Positions 8,105 to 15,290 of a stretch of 36,394 nucleotides of DNA are shown in pieces. The stretch's first letter is position 1. Every line of letters starts with the position of its first letter. Under the pieces are notes generated by a model. The model made no database searches. It was given only the letters and a program-made list of their open reading frames with translations, and had not been told where the DNA came from. The stretch is from the NCBI GenBank assembly GCA_949298075.1, contig CASFVA010000050.1, positions 1-36,394 of the forward strand. The letters are read 5' to 3'. The position numbers were made by a program, and so were the translations under genes. The DNA is from an uncultured Lentisphaeria bacterium (lineage in GTDB: Bacteria > Verrucomicrobiota > Lentisphaeria > Victivallales > Victivallaceae).

Positions 8105-9136
8105 ATGAATTACTACAGTATTGATCAAATCGGCATTCCGGAGACGAAGCCGCCGCTGCTGGCGGTCCGGGGACTGTGCAAGTACTTTCCCATCCGGAGC
8201 AACGGTCTGATCCGGCGCAAAATCGGCGATGTCCGGGCCGTGGACCGGGTTTCCTTTGATCTGTACCGGCACGAGACGCTGGGATTGGTCGGCGAATCGG
8301 GCTGCGGCAAGTCCACCACGGTCAGGACGATTCTGCGGGCGCTGGATTTCACCTCGGGGCGGGCCTATTTCGATCCGGAGGGGGATGGGCGTTACGTTGA
8401 TTTCGGGGAACTGTCGGCGCGGGAACTGGTGCCGCTGCGCCGGTCGGCCCAAATGATATTCCAGGATCCGTTTTCGAGTCTGAATCCGCGCATGACCGTC
8501 GGAAGCATTGTCGCCGAACCGCTGGTGATCCACGGTCTGGCCAGAGGGCGGGCGCTGGAAGAGCGCGTGGATGAGATCCTCATCAAAGTCGGACTCAAGC
8601 CGGAGTACAAAAACCGTTATCCCCATGCATTTTCCGGAGGACAGCGCCAGCGGATCGGCATCGCCCGGGCGCTGGTGATGAATCCGCGTTTTGTGGTGGC
8701 GGATGAAGCGGTTTCGGCGTTGGATGTCTCGGTGCAGGCGCAGGTCATCAACCTGCTGGACGACCTGAAGCACGATCTGGGGCTCTCATACATTTTCGTC
8801 GCGCACGATCTCGGAGTGGTGCGCCACATCTGCGACCGGGTGGCGGTGATGTATGCCGGGCGCATTGTCGAAATCGGTCCGGTGGAAACCCTGTTTGAGC
8901 ATCCGGCGCACCCCTACACCCGGCTGCTGCTGGCCTCGGCACCGATTCCGGATCCGGATCGCCGGATGACCCCGCCGGATCCGGGAGAAGTCGCCGACGC
9001 GGGCAATCTGCCGGCGGGATGCGCCTTTGCTCCGCGCTGTCCGTTCGCCTCGGCGGCGTGTCGCTCGGAAATTCCGGAACTGCGGGAGATTGCGCCAGGA
9101 CACACCGCGGCCTGTCCGCTGGCGGAGGAGGCCTGA
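8105..9136 (+). CDS. Oligopeptide-type ABC transporter ATPase, OppF family
   Basis: This 343-residue protein is the second ATPase of the importer. Walker A is GESGCGKS at 63-70, the signature is FSGGQRQR near 176, Walker B with D-loop is VADEAVSALDVS near 198, and the H-loop is FVAHD. The C-terminal oligopeptide-type extension again has spaced cysteines (CAFAPRCPFASAAC). The Walker B motif has Ala where many relatives have Pro (DEAVSALD); this variant should not abolish activity, since the catalytic Asp-Glu pair is intact. It starts 16 bases after oppD and is the last gene before a strong terminator. The order SBP-permease, permease, D, F matches classical opp/dpp operons apart from the fusion. 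Confidence 0.93.
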   Translation: MNYYSIDQIGIPETKPPLLAVRGLCKYFPIRSNGLIRRKIGDVRAVDRVSFDLYRHETLGLVGESGCGKSTTVRTILRALDFTSGRAYFDPEGDGRYVDFGELSARELVPLRRSAQMIFQDPFSSLNPRMTVGSIVAEPLVIHGLARGRALEERVDEILIKVGLKPEYKNRYPHAFSGGQRQRIGIARALVMNPRFVVADEAVSALDVSVQAQVINLLDDLKHDLGLSYIFVAHDLGVVRHICDRVAVMYAGRIVEIGPVETLFEHPAHPYTRLLLASAPIPDPDRRMTPPDPGEVADAGNLPAGCAFAPRCPFASAACRSEIPELREIAPGHTAACPLAEEA

Positions 9137-9154
9137 CGGACCTGGGGCGCAGTG

Positions 9155-9187
9155 CCGGCTCCGGGAACTCCCGGAACCGGTTTTTTT
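9155..9187 (+). terminator. Intrinsic terminator after the importer operon
   Basis: A GC-rich hairpin pairs CCGGCTCCGGG (9155-9165) with CCCGGAACCGG (9170-9180), with one C/A mismatch and an AACT loop. Seven T's follow at 9181-9187. This is a textbook rho-independent terminator, 18 bases after the OppF-like stop codon, and it marks the end of the operon that began upstream of the window. Confidence 0.9.
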
Positions 9188-9218
9188 GCGTAATCCCGCA
9201 AATAAATCCCGGCGCCGA

Positions 9219-9247
9219 TGGACAAAGCGGTAAAATCATGCTATGTT
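9219..9247 (+). promoter_or_regulatory. Candidate sigma70-type promoter for the GH2 gene
   Basis: TGGACA (9219-9224) and TATGTT (9242-9247) are separated by exactly 17 bases. The site lies between the operon terminator and the GH2 gene, and predicts a transcript start near 9254. It therefore supports translation from ATG 9377 rather than from in-frame codons at 9218. A GCAAATAAATC element at 9198-9208, just upstream of the -35 box, recurs upstream of the oxidoreductase gene. Confidence 0.5.
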
Positions 9248-9376
9248 AGGCGGTACCGCATGCGACCGGAGGCGGAGCTGAATGCCCCGGCGCGAAGTGC
9301 GGCATACATGAACCCGGCCGGCACCGGGCGGAACCGGAACCCGTCCGCCAGCCGCCATCAATCCGGAAAAGCGCAT

Positions 9377-11038
9377 ATGAGCAGAAAACGGTTACTTGAC
9401 GGAATTTGGGACTTTGCTTTCTTCACCACCCCCCTGAATGAATTTTCGCCCGACGGCGTGGATTACAACAGCCTGATGAGCGTGCCGGGCTGCTTCGACA
9501 CGGTCGAGCCGTACCGGCTCGAGCATGGACTCGGAGTCTACCGGCGCCGGGTTGCCGCTGCCGGGAACGTCCGGCTGACGGTGGGCGGCCTCGGCCTCCG
9601 GGCCCGGATTTTCTGGGACGGGCGCGAGTTGGGCGCGGTGGACACGCCGTTCATGACCACGCAATACTACCTGGACGCCGGAGCCGCCGGCGAACATGAA
9701 CTGGTGATCGCGGTTGAAAATGTCATTGACGACACGCCGGGGTCGCAGTTTCACCGCAATTATGACTTCTATGCCTACGGCGGCATTTTCCGGAGCGTCA
9801 CGCTGGAGGAGTTCGACGCCTTCTGCATCGACCGTGTGCAGGTCACTCCGCTGGACACAACGGCCGGAACGGTCGAAGTCAGACTGGAAATCGGCGGCGG
9901 CTTTCCGGACGGGGCGACCGTGGAATTTGATTTCGACGGAGCCGCGGCCGGCGAATTTCCGTTGAAATCCCCCCGGCAGACCTTTGAGCTTGCCATGAGC
10001 GCGTTTCAGCTCTGGAGCCCGGAACATCCTCATCTGCACACCCTGAACGTCCGGGTCGGCTCCGAAACCGCCGCCGCCGTTTTCGGCATGCGCACCGTCA
10101 CCGCCGCCGCCGGCGAGATACTGCTCAACGGCCGACCGCTGAAACTGGTCGGCTACTGCCGGCATGACTGCCATCCGCAGTTCGGCTACGCCGTTCCGGA
10201 ACACCTGGTGCTGGCCGATCTGATGATGATCCGGGAACAGGGCTGCAATTTTATCCGGGGCAGCCATTATCCGCAGAGCGAGACGGTGCTTGATCTCTGC
10301 GACCGGCTCGGAATCCTGGTCTGGAATGAATCCATCGGCTGGGGGAACCGGCCGGAAGTGCTCGGTTCTGAACTTTTCCGCGAACGGCAGTGCGAACAGA
10401 CCCGGGCCATGGTGCGGTACAGCTGCAACCACCCGTCGGTGATTCTCTGGGGGTTTCTGAACGAGGCCGACACCCGGGCTCCGGAGAGCGTCGAACTGGT
10501 CCGGCGGCTCTGTGCGGCGATCAGGGAAGAGGACCGCTCGCGGTTGATCACATACGCCTCAATGTACTACGAGGCGGACCTCTGTCTCGACCAGCCGGAT
10601 GTGATTTCTTTCAATCTTTACCCGGGGTGGTATGATTCGACCCGGCCCGGCCTGGTTCACTCCGAGAAGTTCAACGGCCCGGCGTTCCGGGAGGAGCTGG
10701 AGCGGTTCTCCCGGATTGTTTCCGCTCCGGAGCACCGGGACAAGCCTTTTATTTTCAGTGAAATCGGTGCGGCCGCCATTCCCGGCGACCACAGCGGTCA
10801 GCGCTGGTCGGAGGAGTATCAGGCCGCGATTGACACTGCCGTGGTGGAGTATGTTCTGGGGGATCACCGGCCCTGCGGCGTGGCGCTCTGGCAGTTCTGC
10901 GACACCAAGACCTACTCGGATTTCAACGCGGTAAACCGGCCCCGGGGCTTCAACAACAAGGGCGTGGTTGATGAATACCGCCGTCCCAAATTTGCCTGGC
11001 GGGAGCTGGGCCGGCTGCTCGCCGGCCGCTCGAAATAG
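9377..11038 (+). CDS. Glycoside hydrolase family 2, probable beta-glucuronidase
   Basis: The product has 553 residues and the GH2 layout: jelly-roll sugar-binding domain (~1-145), immunoglobulin-like domain (~150-240) and TIM barrel (~245-550). The acid/base is E363 in GFLNEAD and the nucleophile is E462 in FIFSEIG. Near the C-terminus G524-F-N-N-K-G aligns with the E. coli GUS segment containing the N-x-K pair that recognises the glucuronate carboxylate (here N526 and K528), and R.PK.A follows in both. There is no signal peptide, so it is probably cytoplasmic, acting on imported oligosaccharides. The start ATG 9377 directly precedes the conserved LDGIWDF strand; the 53 extra in-frame residues upstream look non-coding. 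It faces an oxidoreductase and an IclR regulator that may belong to the same pathway. GH2 is certain; glucuronidase specificity is likely. Confidence 0.85.
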   Translation: MSRKRLLDGIWDFAFFTTPLNEFSPDGVDYNSLMSVPGCFDTVEPYRLEHGLGVYRRRVAAAGNVRLTVGGLGLRARIFWDGRELGAVDTPFMTTQYYLDAGAAGEHELVIAVENVIDDTPGSQFHRNYDFYAYGGIFRSVTLEEFDAFCIDRVQVTPLDTTAGTVEVRLEIGGGFPDGATVEFDFDGAAAGEFPLKSPRQTFELAMSAFQLWSPEHPHLHTLNVRVGSETAAAVFGMRTVTAAAGEILLNGRPLKLVGYCRHDCHPQFGYAVPEHLVLADLMMIREQGCNFIRGSHYPQSETVLDLCDRLGILVWNESIGWGNRPEVLGSELFRERQCEQTRAMVRYSCNHPSVILWGFLNEADTRAPESVELVRRLCAAIREEDRSRLITYASMYYEADLCLDQPDVISFNLYPGWYDSTRPGLVHSEKFNGPAFREELERFSRIVSAPEHRDKPFIFSEIGAAAIPGDHSGQRWSEEYQAAIDTAVVEYVLGDHRPCGVALWQFCDTKTYSDFNAVNRPRGFNNKGVVDEYRRPKFAWRELGRLLAGRSK

Positions 11039-11076
11039 CGGCGGCCCCGGCCGGGGGTTCCGGCGAATGGAATGAA

Positions 11077-11112
11077 AACGCCGGATCCGGTGTCAGCACC
11101 GGGTCCGGCGTT
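11077..11112. terminator. Shared bidirectional terminator between convergent genes
   Basis: A 16-bp stem pairs 11077-11092 with 11097-11112 around a TCAG loop, with a single mismatch that becomes a G-U wobble in plus-strand RNA. It is flanked by A's on the left and T-rich sequence on the right. It lies between the convergent GH2 and oxidoreductase stop codons and probably serves both. Confidence 0.8.
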
Positions 11113-11134
11113 GTTCTGTCGCCAGAGCCGCGGC

Positions 11135-12118
11135 TCAGCAATGACGGTCGGCGGCGTCGCGGGCCGCCAGCAGGGCGCGGTTGAGTTCCAGCAGCTCGTT
11201 CCGGGAAACCGGCGGCGCGGTTTCTCCGGCGGCGGCCCGGACAAACGAGCCGAAAATGCCGTCCCCGGGTTCGGGCGGCACTTCATGTTCTCCGGTCTCG
11301 TCCAGCAGCTGCACCTTGCCGGCGGTGACTTCGATGACGCCGCGGCTGCCGGCCACCCGGACCCGGTCGTCGTCGTGGGTGGGGGCGGCGGATGGCCGGA
11401 AATAATCCAGATGGGCGGTGGCCAGCACTCCGTTGGTCAGGCGGCAGATCAGCGCCGCCGAGGTTTCCAGATCACCGAGGCCGGCGTTGTCCGAACGGTC
11501 GTGGAGCGCGTCGATGTATTCGAAAGGCGCGCCGCCGAACCACATGATCCAGTCGAGCGCGTGGCTGCCCACCCAGGGAATGGTGCCGCCGTAGGTGGAG
11601 CGGTCCCGGTAGAAACCGGGCCGCTGTCCGAGCCGGTAGGATTTCCGGGCACTGATCAGCCGGACTGTGCCGACCGCTCCGGCGGCAACCGCCCGGCGGG
11701 CGGCGCGCATCGCCGGTACGCATCTGAGTTCCTGCATCGGCAGCAGGATTCGGTGTTCCGGCAGGTCGCGACAGGCGGTCCGGAGCTGGTCCAGCTGTTT
11801 CCAGGTCAGCGCGACCGGTTTTTCACACAGTACGTGAGCGCCGGCCGCCAGCGCGTCGAGCGTAATGGCGGTGTGCAGTTCAAAGGGGCCGTCCACGACG
11901 ACCAGTTCAGGGGACTCCGTGGCCAGCAGTTCACGATAGTCGGAGTAGATCCGGGGCGAGAATCCCTTTTCCGCAGCGGCGGCAACCATCCGGTCAGGAG
12001 CATCCGCGCAGCCGGTGGAAACGGCGCACCAGTCGAGATCAGGAAAATTGGCGATCTCCCGGGTGACGTATCCCCAGTGGCCGCGGCAGCCGATGACGGC
12101 GAGTTTACGCTTTTTCAT
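11135..12118 (-). CDS. Gfo/Idh/MocA-family NAD(P)-dependent oxidoreductase
   Basis: The product has 327 residues. The N-terminal Rossmann domain begins KLAVIGCRGHWGYV, with the glycine-rich dinucleotide loop at residues ~9-15. The family motif EKPVALT lies near residue 103, and the C-terminal domain contains GGTIPWVGSHALDWI, whose histidine matches the usual catalytic position. Members oxidise, reduce or epimerise sugars and inositols. The start is ATG at 12118, supported by a GGAG site seven bases upstream; an in-frame extension to 12292 would run into the IclR gene. It follows the IclR-like regulator in the same direction after a 121-bp gap and converges on the GH2 gene, suggesting a role in sugar or uronate catabolism. 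The exact substrate cannot be read from sequence. Confidence 0.85.
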   Translation of the reverse strand: MKKRKLAVIGCRGHWGYVTREIANFPDLDWCAVSTGCADAPDRMVAAAAEKGFSPRIYSDYRELLATESPELVVVDGPFELHTAITLDALAAGAHVLCEKPVALTWKQLDQLRTACRDLPEHRILLPMQELRCVPAMRAARRAVAAGAVGTVRLISARKSYRLGQRPGFYRDRSTYGGTIPWVGSHALDWIMWFGGAPFEYIDALHDRSDNAGLGDLETSAALICRLTNGVLATAHLDYFRPSAAPTHDDDRVRVAGSRGVIEVTAGKVQLLDETGEHEVPPEPGDGIFGSFVRAAAGETAPPVSRNELLELNRALLAARDAADRHC

Positions 12119-12207
12119 AACGGTTCTCCGGTTTTCGGCCGGGGCGGCTCCGGAGGTTTCCGAAACATTGGGCCGCCGGCCGGGTTGATTTATTTGCTTC
12201 AATATGC

Positions 12208-12236
12208 CGCCGGTTCCGGAAGTGTTCCGGCCGGCG
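12208..12236. other. GC-rich hairpin between IclR and oxidoreductase genes
   Basis: A two-part inverted repeat is present: outer arms CGCCGG/CCGGCG, inner arms CCGGAA/TTCCGG and a GTG loop, with a TT bulge. It is followed by TTTT on the plus strand only, whereas the flanking genes run on the minus strand. It may attenuate or stabilise the IclR-oxidoreductase transcript. The rest of this 121-bp gap includes a GCAAATAAATC element (minus strand, 12197-12187). Confidence 0.45.
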
Positions 12237-12239
12237 TTT

Positions 12240-13016
12240 TCACCATTCCTGTCCTCCGCCGAGCCGGGCCGACAGCTCCCGGGCGGCGGCAACGGTCAGC
12301 CCGGCCAGTTCGGCGGTGTGGGGCCGCAGGTAGAGTTCGGACCCCGACACGCTGATTCCGGCCACCGCCAGTCCGGCGGCGCTCAGAATCGGAGCGGCCA
12401 CGCAGTAGACGCCCTCTTCATGTTCGCAGTTGTCGACGGCGTAACCCCGGACGCGGATGAGTTCAAGTTCATCCTGCAGCTCCGCCGCCGAGCCGATGGT
12501 AGTCGAAGTAAAGCGCTTCAACTTCAGTGCGGCGCAGATGGCGTTCCGCTCGGCCGGAGCCAGATGTGCCAGCATGGCCTTGCCCACACCCGTGCAGTAT
12601 ACCGGAGCCGTGCTGCCGATCAGCGAAGCCATGCGCACTGTGCGGCGGCCATCCACCTTGTCGATATAAAAGACCTGTCCGTCGCGGAGACTGGCCAGAT
12701 GAACGGTCTCCAGAGTGCGTTCGGCCAGTTCTTCCAGAAAAGGACGGGCGACGCCGGTCAGGGGATGCTGGCGTTCAGCGGCTTTTCCGAGCCGCACCGC
12801 TCCGAAATCCAGCCGGTAGCTGCCGTTCCGGCGGCAGACCATGCGGCGCGAGATCAGGAACTTCAACATCCGGAAGGCGGTGCTTTCCGGAATTCCGGCG
12901 GCGGCGGCGATTTCCTTTCCGCTCAGTCCGCGGGGGCTGGCGGCAACGATGTCGATGATGTCGAACAGACGGGTCAGGCTCTTTTCACCGTCCGGCGGCC
13001 CGGCTCCCGGCCTCAC
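12240..13016 (-). CDS. IclR-family transcriptional regulator
   Basis: The product has 258 residues. A winged helix-turn-helix DNA-binding domain occupies ~12-72 (KSLTRLFDIIDIVAAS, then GLSGKEIAAAAGIPESTAFR). An IclR effector-binding domain occupies ~85-250, with GKAMLAHL and the RVRGYAVDNCEHEEGVYCVAAPI region typical of the family. Regulators of this type respond to small aromatic or sugar-derived acids and often control adjacent catabolic genes. The start is GTG at 13016, which overlaps the stop of the MlaA-hydrolase gene in a GTGA arrangement, with GGGGAGG a few bases upstream. It precedes the Gfo/Idh oxidoreductase and may regulate that gene and the GH2 gene. The effector is unknown. Confidence 0.92.
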   Translation of the reverse strand: MRPGAGPPDGEKSLTRLFDIIDIVAASPRGLSGKEIAAAAGIPESTAFRMLKFLISRRMVCRRNGSYRLDFGAVRLGKAAERQHPLTGVARPFLEELAERTLETVHLASLRDGQVFYIDKVDGRRTVRMASLIGSTAPVYCTGVGKAMLAHLAPAERNAICAALKLKRFTSTTIGSAAELQDELELIRVRGYAVDNCEHEEGVYCVAAPILSAAGLAVAGISVSGSELYLRPHTAELAGLTVAAARELSARLGGGQEW

Positions 13017-15121
13017 CGTTGGGCCTCCCCGGTGGCGGCGGCGACAATGGCCTCCTGCACCGGTGCGGTATAGAGGTTGCCGAGATGGCCGCCGTTGGAA
13101 AACCAGGTCAGGCGGTCGCCGAATTCCCCGTCCAGAAAATCCCGGTCAGCCCGGGTCAGCAGAAAGTCGTCGATATTGTGCAGGACCTTCACCTCCGGCC
13201 GGCCCCGGAGCGCGGGAGCGAACGACCGCAGATTGGAACGGCGGTAAATTTCGTCAACCGTCAGTTCCGGATGTTCGGCTGCGACAAAACGGGTCGCGTA
13301 TTCCGTTGCACTGACCCGGTCGATTTCCAGATAGAGCGCGTTGCGGTCACCCCAGCTGTAACGGTGTTCAAAGCCGAGTCCGCGATCGCGTTCGGCGGTG
13401 AACAACAGCGATCTCAGCGCGGTTTTGAGGTAGAGCCCGGCGAAACATTCCGCCTCGGCGTCGTCGACCTCGATGCCGTATTCCGTCGGATCCGCGATGT
13501 TCGGATAATAGACTTCCGGAGGCCGGCTGAACGCCAGAAGCTGTTTGCCCGCCACCTCGACCGTCCGGTCAATGGTCTCGGCCATTGACCAGTGGCGGCC
13601 GGCGGCTCCGAGCCGGTCGGCGGTCTCCACGGCGTGGCGCAGATCCACGGGCGGATTGATGGCGACGTAGCGGGAAATTCCCAGTTCCGGACTGGCGGCT
13701 TCCAGTTCGGCGATTTTGAGGGTGTGCAGTCCGCCGAAGCTGTAGCCGATCAGCGTGATTTCCGGAGCCTGGATCCGGCCGGCGTCCTTCAGGTCTCCGA
13801 TGACCCGTTTGAGTGCCTGGCGGATTTGTTCGGCGTCGTCCGGCAGATGTCCGGGCAGCTGCCGGTTGCCGAAGGCTGCGGCAAACTGCCAGGCGAAAGC
13901 GCTGTCGATGGCGGCCACCGCCATGCCGTGGCGGTTAAGCAGTTCCGCCAGTGCGGTGGCAGTGAAGCCGAAATAGTTGCCGCCGATGCCGGGCATTAGC
14001 AGGGCGAGCCGCTCCGGCCGCGGCTGGCCGGAATCGGATTCCGGCGCCGTCCAGAAACCGTAACGCAGTTTCGGCGCGGATTCGACCATTTCAAGGTCGC
14101 GCTCCTCGCATTTCGCGGAAAAGTCACGGTTGAACACGGAGAGGCGCATGTACCAGAAATCGTCGTTGTTCTGCGCGGTGAACCTCACCACCCTCAGAGA
14201 GTCCTGCACCGGTCCGCGGCTGCGGTAGCCGGGAATCGGCACCCAGCTCCCCTGCAGTCCGGGCAAAGCCGGCACCGGTTCGGGTTCGGGGGCCAGGTGG
14301 GTGCCGGGCGCGGCGGCGGCGGCGGCCTTCCGGGTCCGGGCGGCCCGGAACAGGGCGTTGGCAGTCTGGTAACGCCACATGCGCAGCTGCAGCTCGCGGT
14401 TCAGCAGGGCCATTTCGCGGAAAGTCTTGTAGCGGTCGCTGCTGCCATCCGCCACCCGGGAGAAATCCCGGTGAGCCATGACCATGCGGTTGAGCGCGGT
14501 CGCCCAGCCGGCGTATGGAATGTAGGTCTTGCCGTCGAATGCCATGTCAAAAAGCGAACCCACGGTGTCGCGCACGTTGATCGACGAACACAGCGGCAGC
14601 ATGAACGTGCAGCCCGGACCAATGCCCCACGAGGCGAACGCCTTGCCGAAATTGGCCTCGGTGGGGTGGAATCCCCAGCCGCCGGCCACGTCGAACAGTC
14701 CGGCGCATCCGAGGGTGGTGTTGATGAAAAAGCGGAGCGTTTCATCTCCGGCGCCCTCCCATTCCGCGCTCAGCAGGCAGCTGACCGCCCGGCCGGGAAA
14801 CTCGAGGTTGAGGCAGGCATTGTGGATCGCCTCGATCACCGGTCGCGGAAAAATCGAGGTGTAAACTCTTCCCACCGGATCCGCGACGTAGTCCATGAGA
14901 AAGGCGTTCACGGCGAACATGGAGCGGTTGAATCCTTCGATCGGGTCCCGGCCGCCCAGGGCGTTTTCGATTTCCGACGGCGTCCAGGTGGTGGTGCGTT
15001 CAGTTTCGGCTGCCGGGACTTCCGGGGCGGGCGCCGGCTCCGGAGTCGTGGCGCAGCCGCAGAAAAACATCAGGGCCGCCGCGGCCGCCGCCCAGTTTCT
15101 CATTCCAAATCGCCGGAACAT
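13013..15121 (-). CDS. MlaA-type lipoprotein domain fused to an alpha/beta hydrolase
   Basis: The product has 702 residues. An N-terminal signal with a lipobox-like CGC (probable lipidated C23) precedes an MlaA/VacJ domain at ~55-255, which shows DPIEGFNRSMFAVN, FFINTTLGCAGLFDVA, FGKAFASWGIGPG and INVRDTVG. MlaA is the outer-membrane lipoprotein that removes misplaced phospholipids from the outer leaflet. After an Ala/Pro-rich linker (~262-295) comes an alpha/beta hydrolase at ~345-700. Its nucleophile elbow is GYSFGG (S461), with a likely acid at D651/D652 and histidine H679 (NGGHLG), so a full triad is visible. MlaA alone is usually ~250 residues. The start at 15121 has GGAGG nine bases upstream. 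The 3' end is coupled to the IclR gene. A periplasmic (phospho)lipid hydrolase role is inference. Confidence 0.85.
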   Translation of the reverse strand: MFRRFGMRNWAAAAAALMFFCGCATTPEPAPAPEVPAAETERTTTWTPSEIENALGGRDPIEGFNRSMFAVNAFLMDYVADPVGRVYTSIFPRPVIEAIHNACLNLEFPGRAVSCLLSAEWEGAGDETLRFFINTTLGCAGLFDVAGGWGFHPTEANFGKAFASWGIGPGCTFMLPLCSSINVRDTVGSLFDMAFDGKTYIPYAGWATALNRMVMAHRDFSRVADGSSDRYKTFREMALLNRELQLRMWRYQTANALFRAARTRKAAAAAAPGTHLAPEPEPVPALPGLQGSWVPIPGYRSRGPVQDSLRVVRFTAQNNDDFWYMRLSVFNRDFSAKCEERDLEMVESAPKLRYGFWTAPESDSGQPRPERLALLMPGIGGNYFGFTATALAELLNRHGMAVAAIDSAFAWQFAAAFGNRQLPGHLPDDAEQIRQALKRVIGDLKDAGRIQAPEITLIGYSFGGLHTLKIAELEAASPELGISRYVAINPPVDLRHAVETADRLGAAGRHWSMAETIDRTVEVAGKQLLAFSRPPEVYYPNIADPTEYGIEVDDAEAECFAGLYLKTALRSLLFTAERDRGLGFEHRYSWGDRNALYLEIDRVSATEYATRFVAAEHPELTVDEIYRRSNLRSFAPALRGRPEVKVLHNIDDFLLTRADRDFLDGEFGDRLTWFSNGGHLGNLYTAPVQEAIVAAATGEAQR

Positions 15122-15161
15122 GGAGTCAATCCTCCGCAGTAACTATTGAGTGATTCAAAAT

Positions 15162-15190
15162 AAAATACACCTGGGCCGGGAAAATCGCAA
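15162..15190 (-). promoter_or_regulatory. Candidate promoter for the MlaA-hydrolase gene
   Basis: Read on the minus strand, TTGCGA (15190-15185) and TATTTT (15167-15162) are 17 bases apart, predicting a transcript start near 15155 and a ~35-base leader. The boxes match consensus at four of six positions each. It lies in the divergent intergenic region shared with the RpiB-GlyA gene. Confidence 0.45.
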
Positions 15191-15209
15191 GTCATTTTCA
15201 TGCGCGAGC

Positions 15210-15238
15210 TTTAAAAAAGCCGCTTGCCGGTATATATT
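15210..15238 (+). promoter_or_regulatory. Candidate promoter for the rpiB-glyA / serS operon
   Basis: TTTAAA (15210-15215) and TATATT (15233-15238) are 17 bases apart, within an unusually AT-rich stretch. The predicted transcript start is near 15245. The SD site GGAGAG (15278-15283) and start codon at 15291 follow. A GCAAATAAA element overlaps the predicted start region (15241-15249). Confidence 0.45.
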
Positions 15239-15290
15239 ATGCAAATAAACCAGAAACCGCAACCGTCATCAATATTTGGAGAGAAATTTC

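Noticed and set aside
9218-9376. N-terminal extension of the GH2 gene from ATG 9218
   Set aside because: The candidate promoter lies at 9219-9247, so 9218 would be untranscribed, and the extension has no similarity to the GH2 fold.
12208-12236. Terminator for the IclR gene
   Set aside because: The hairpin is strong, but its T-run is on the plus strand, whereas the genes are on the minus strand; kept only as a hairpin.
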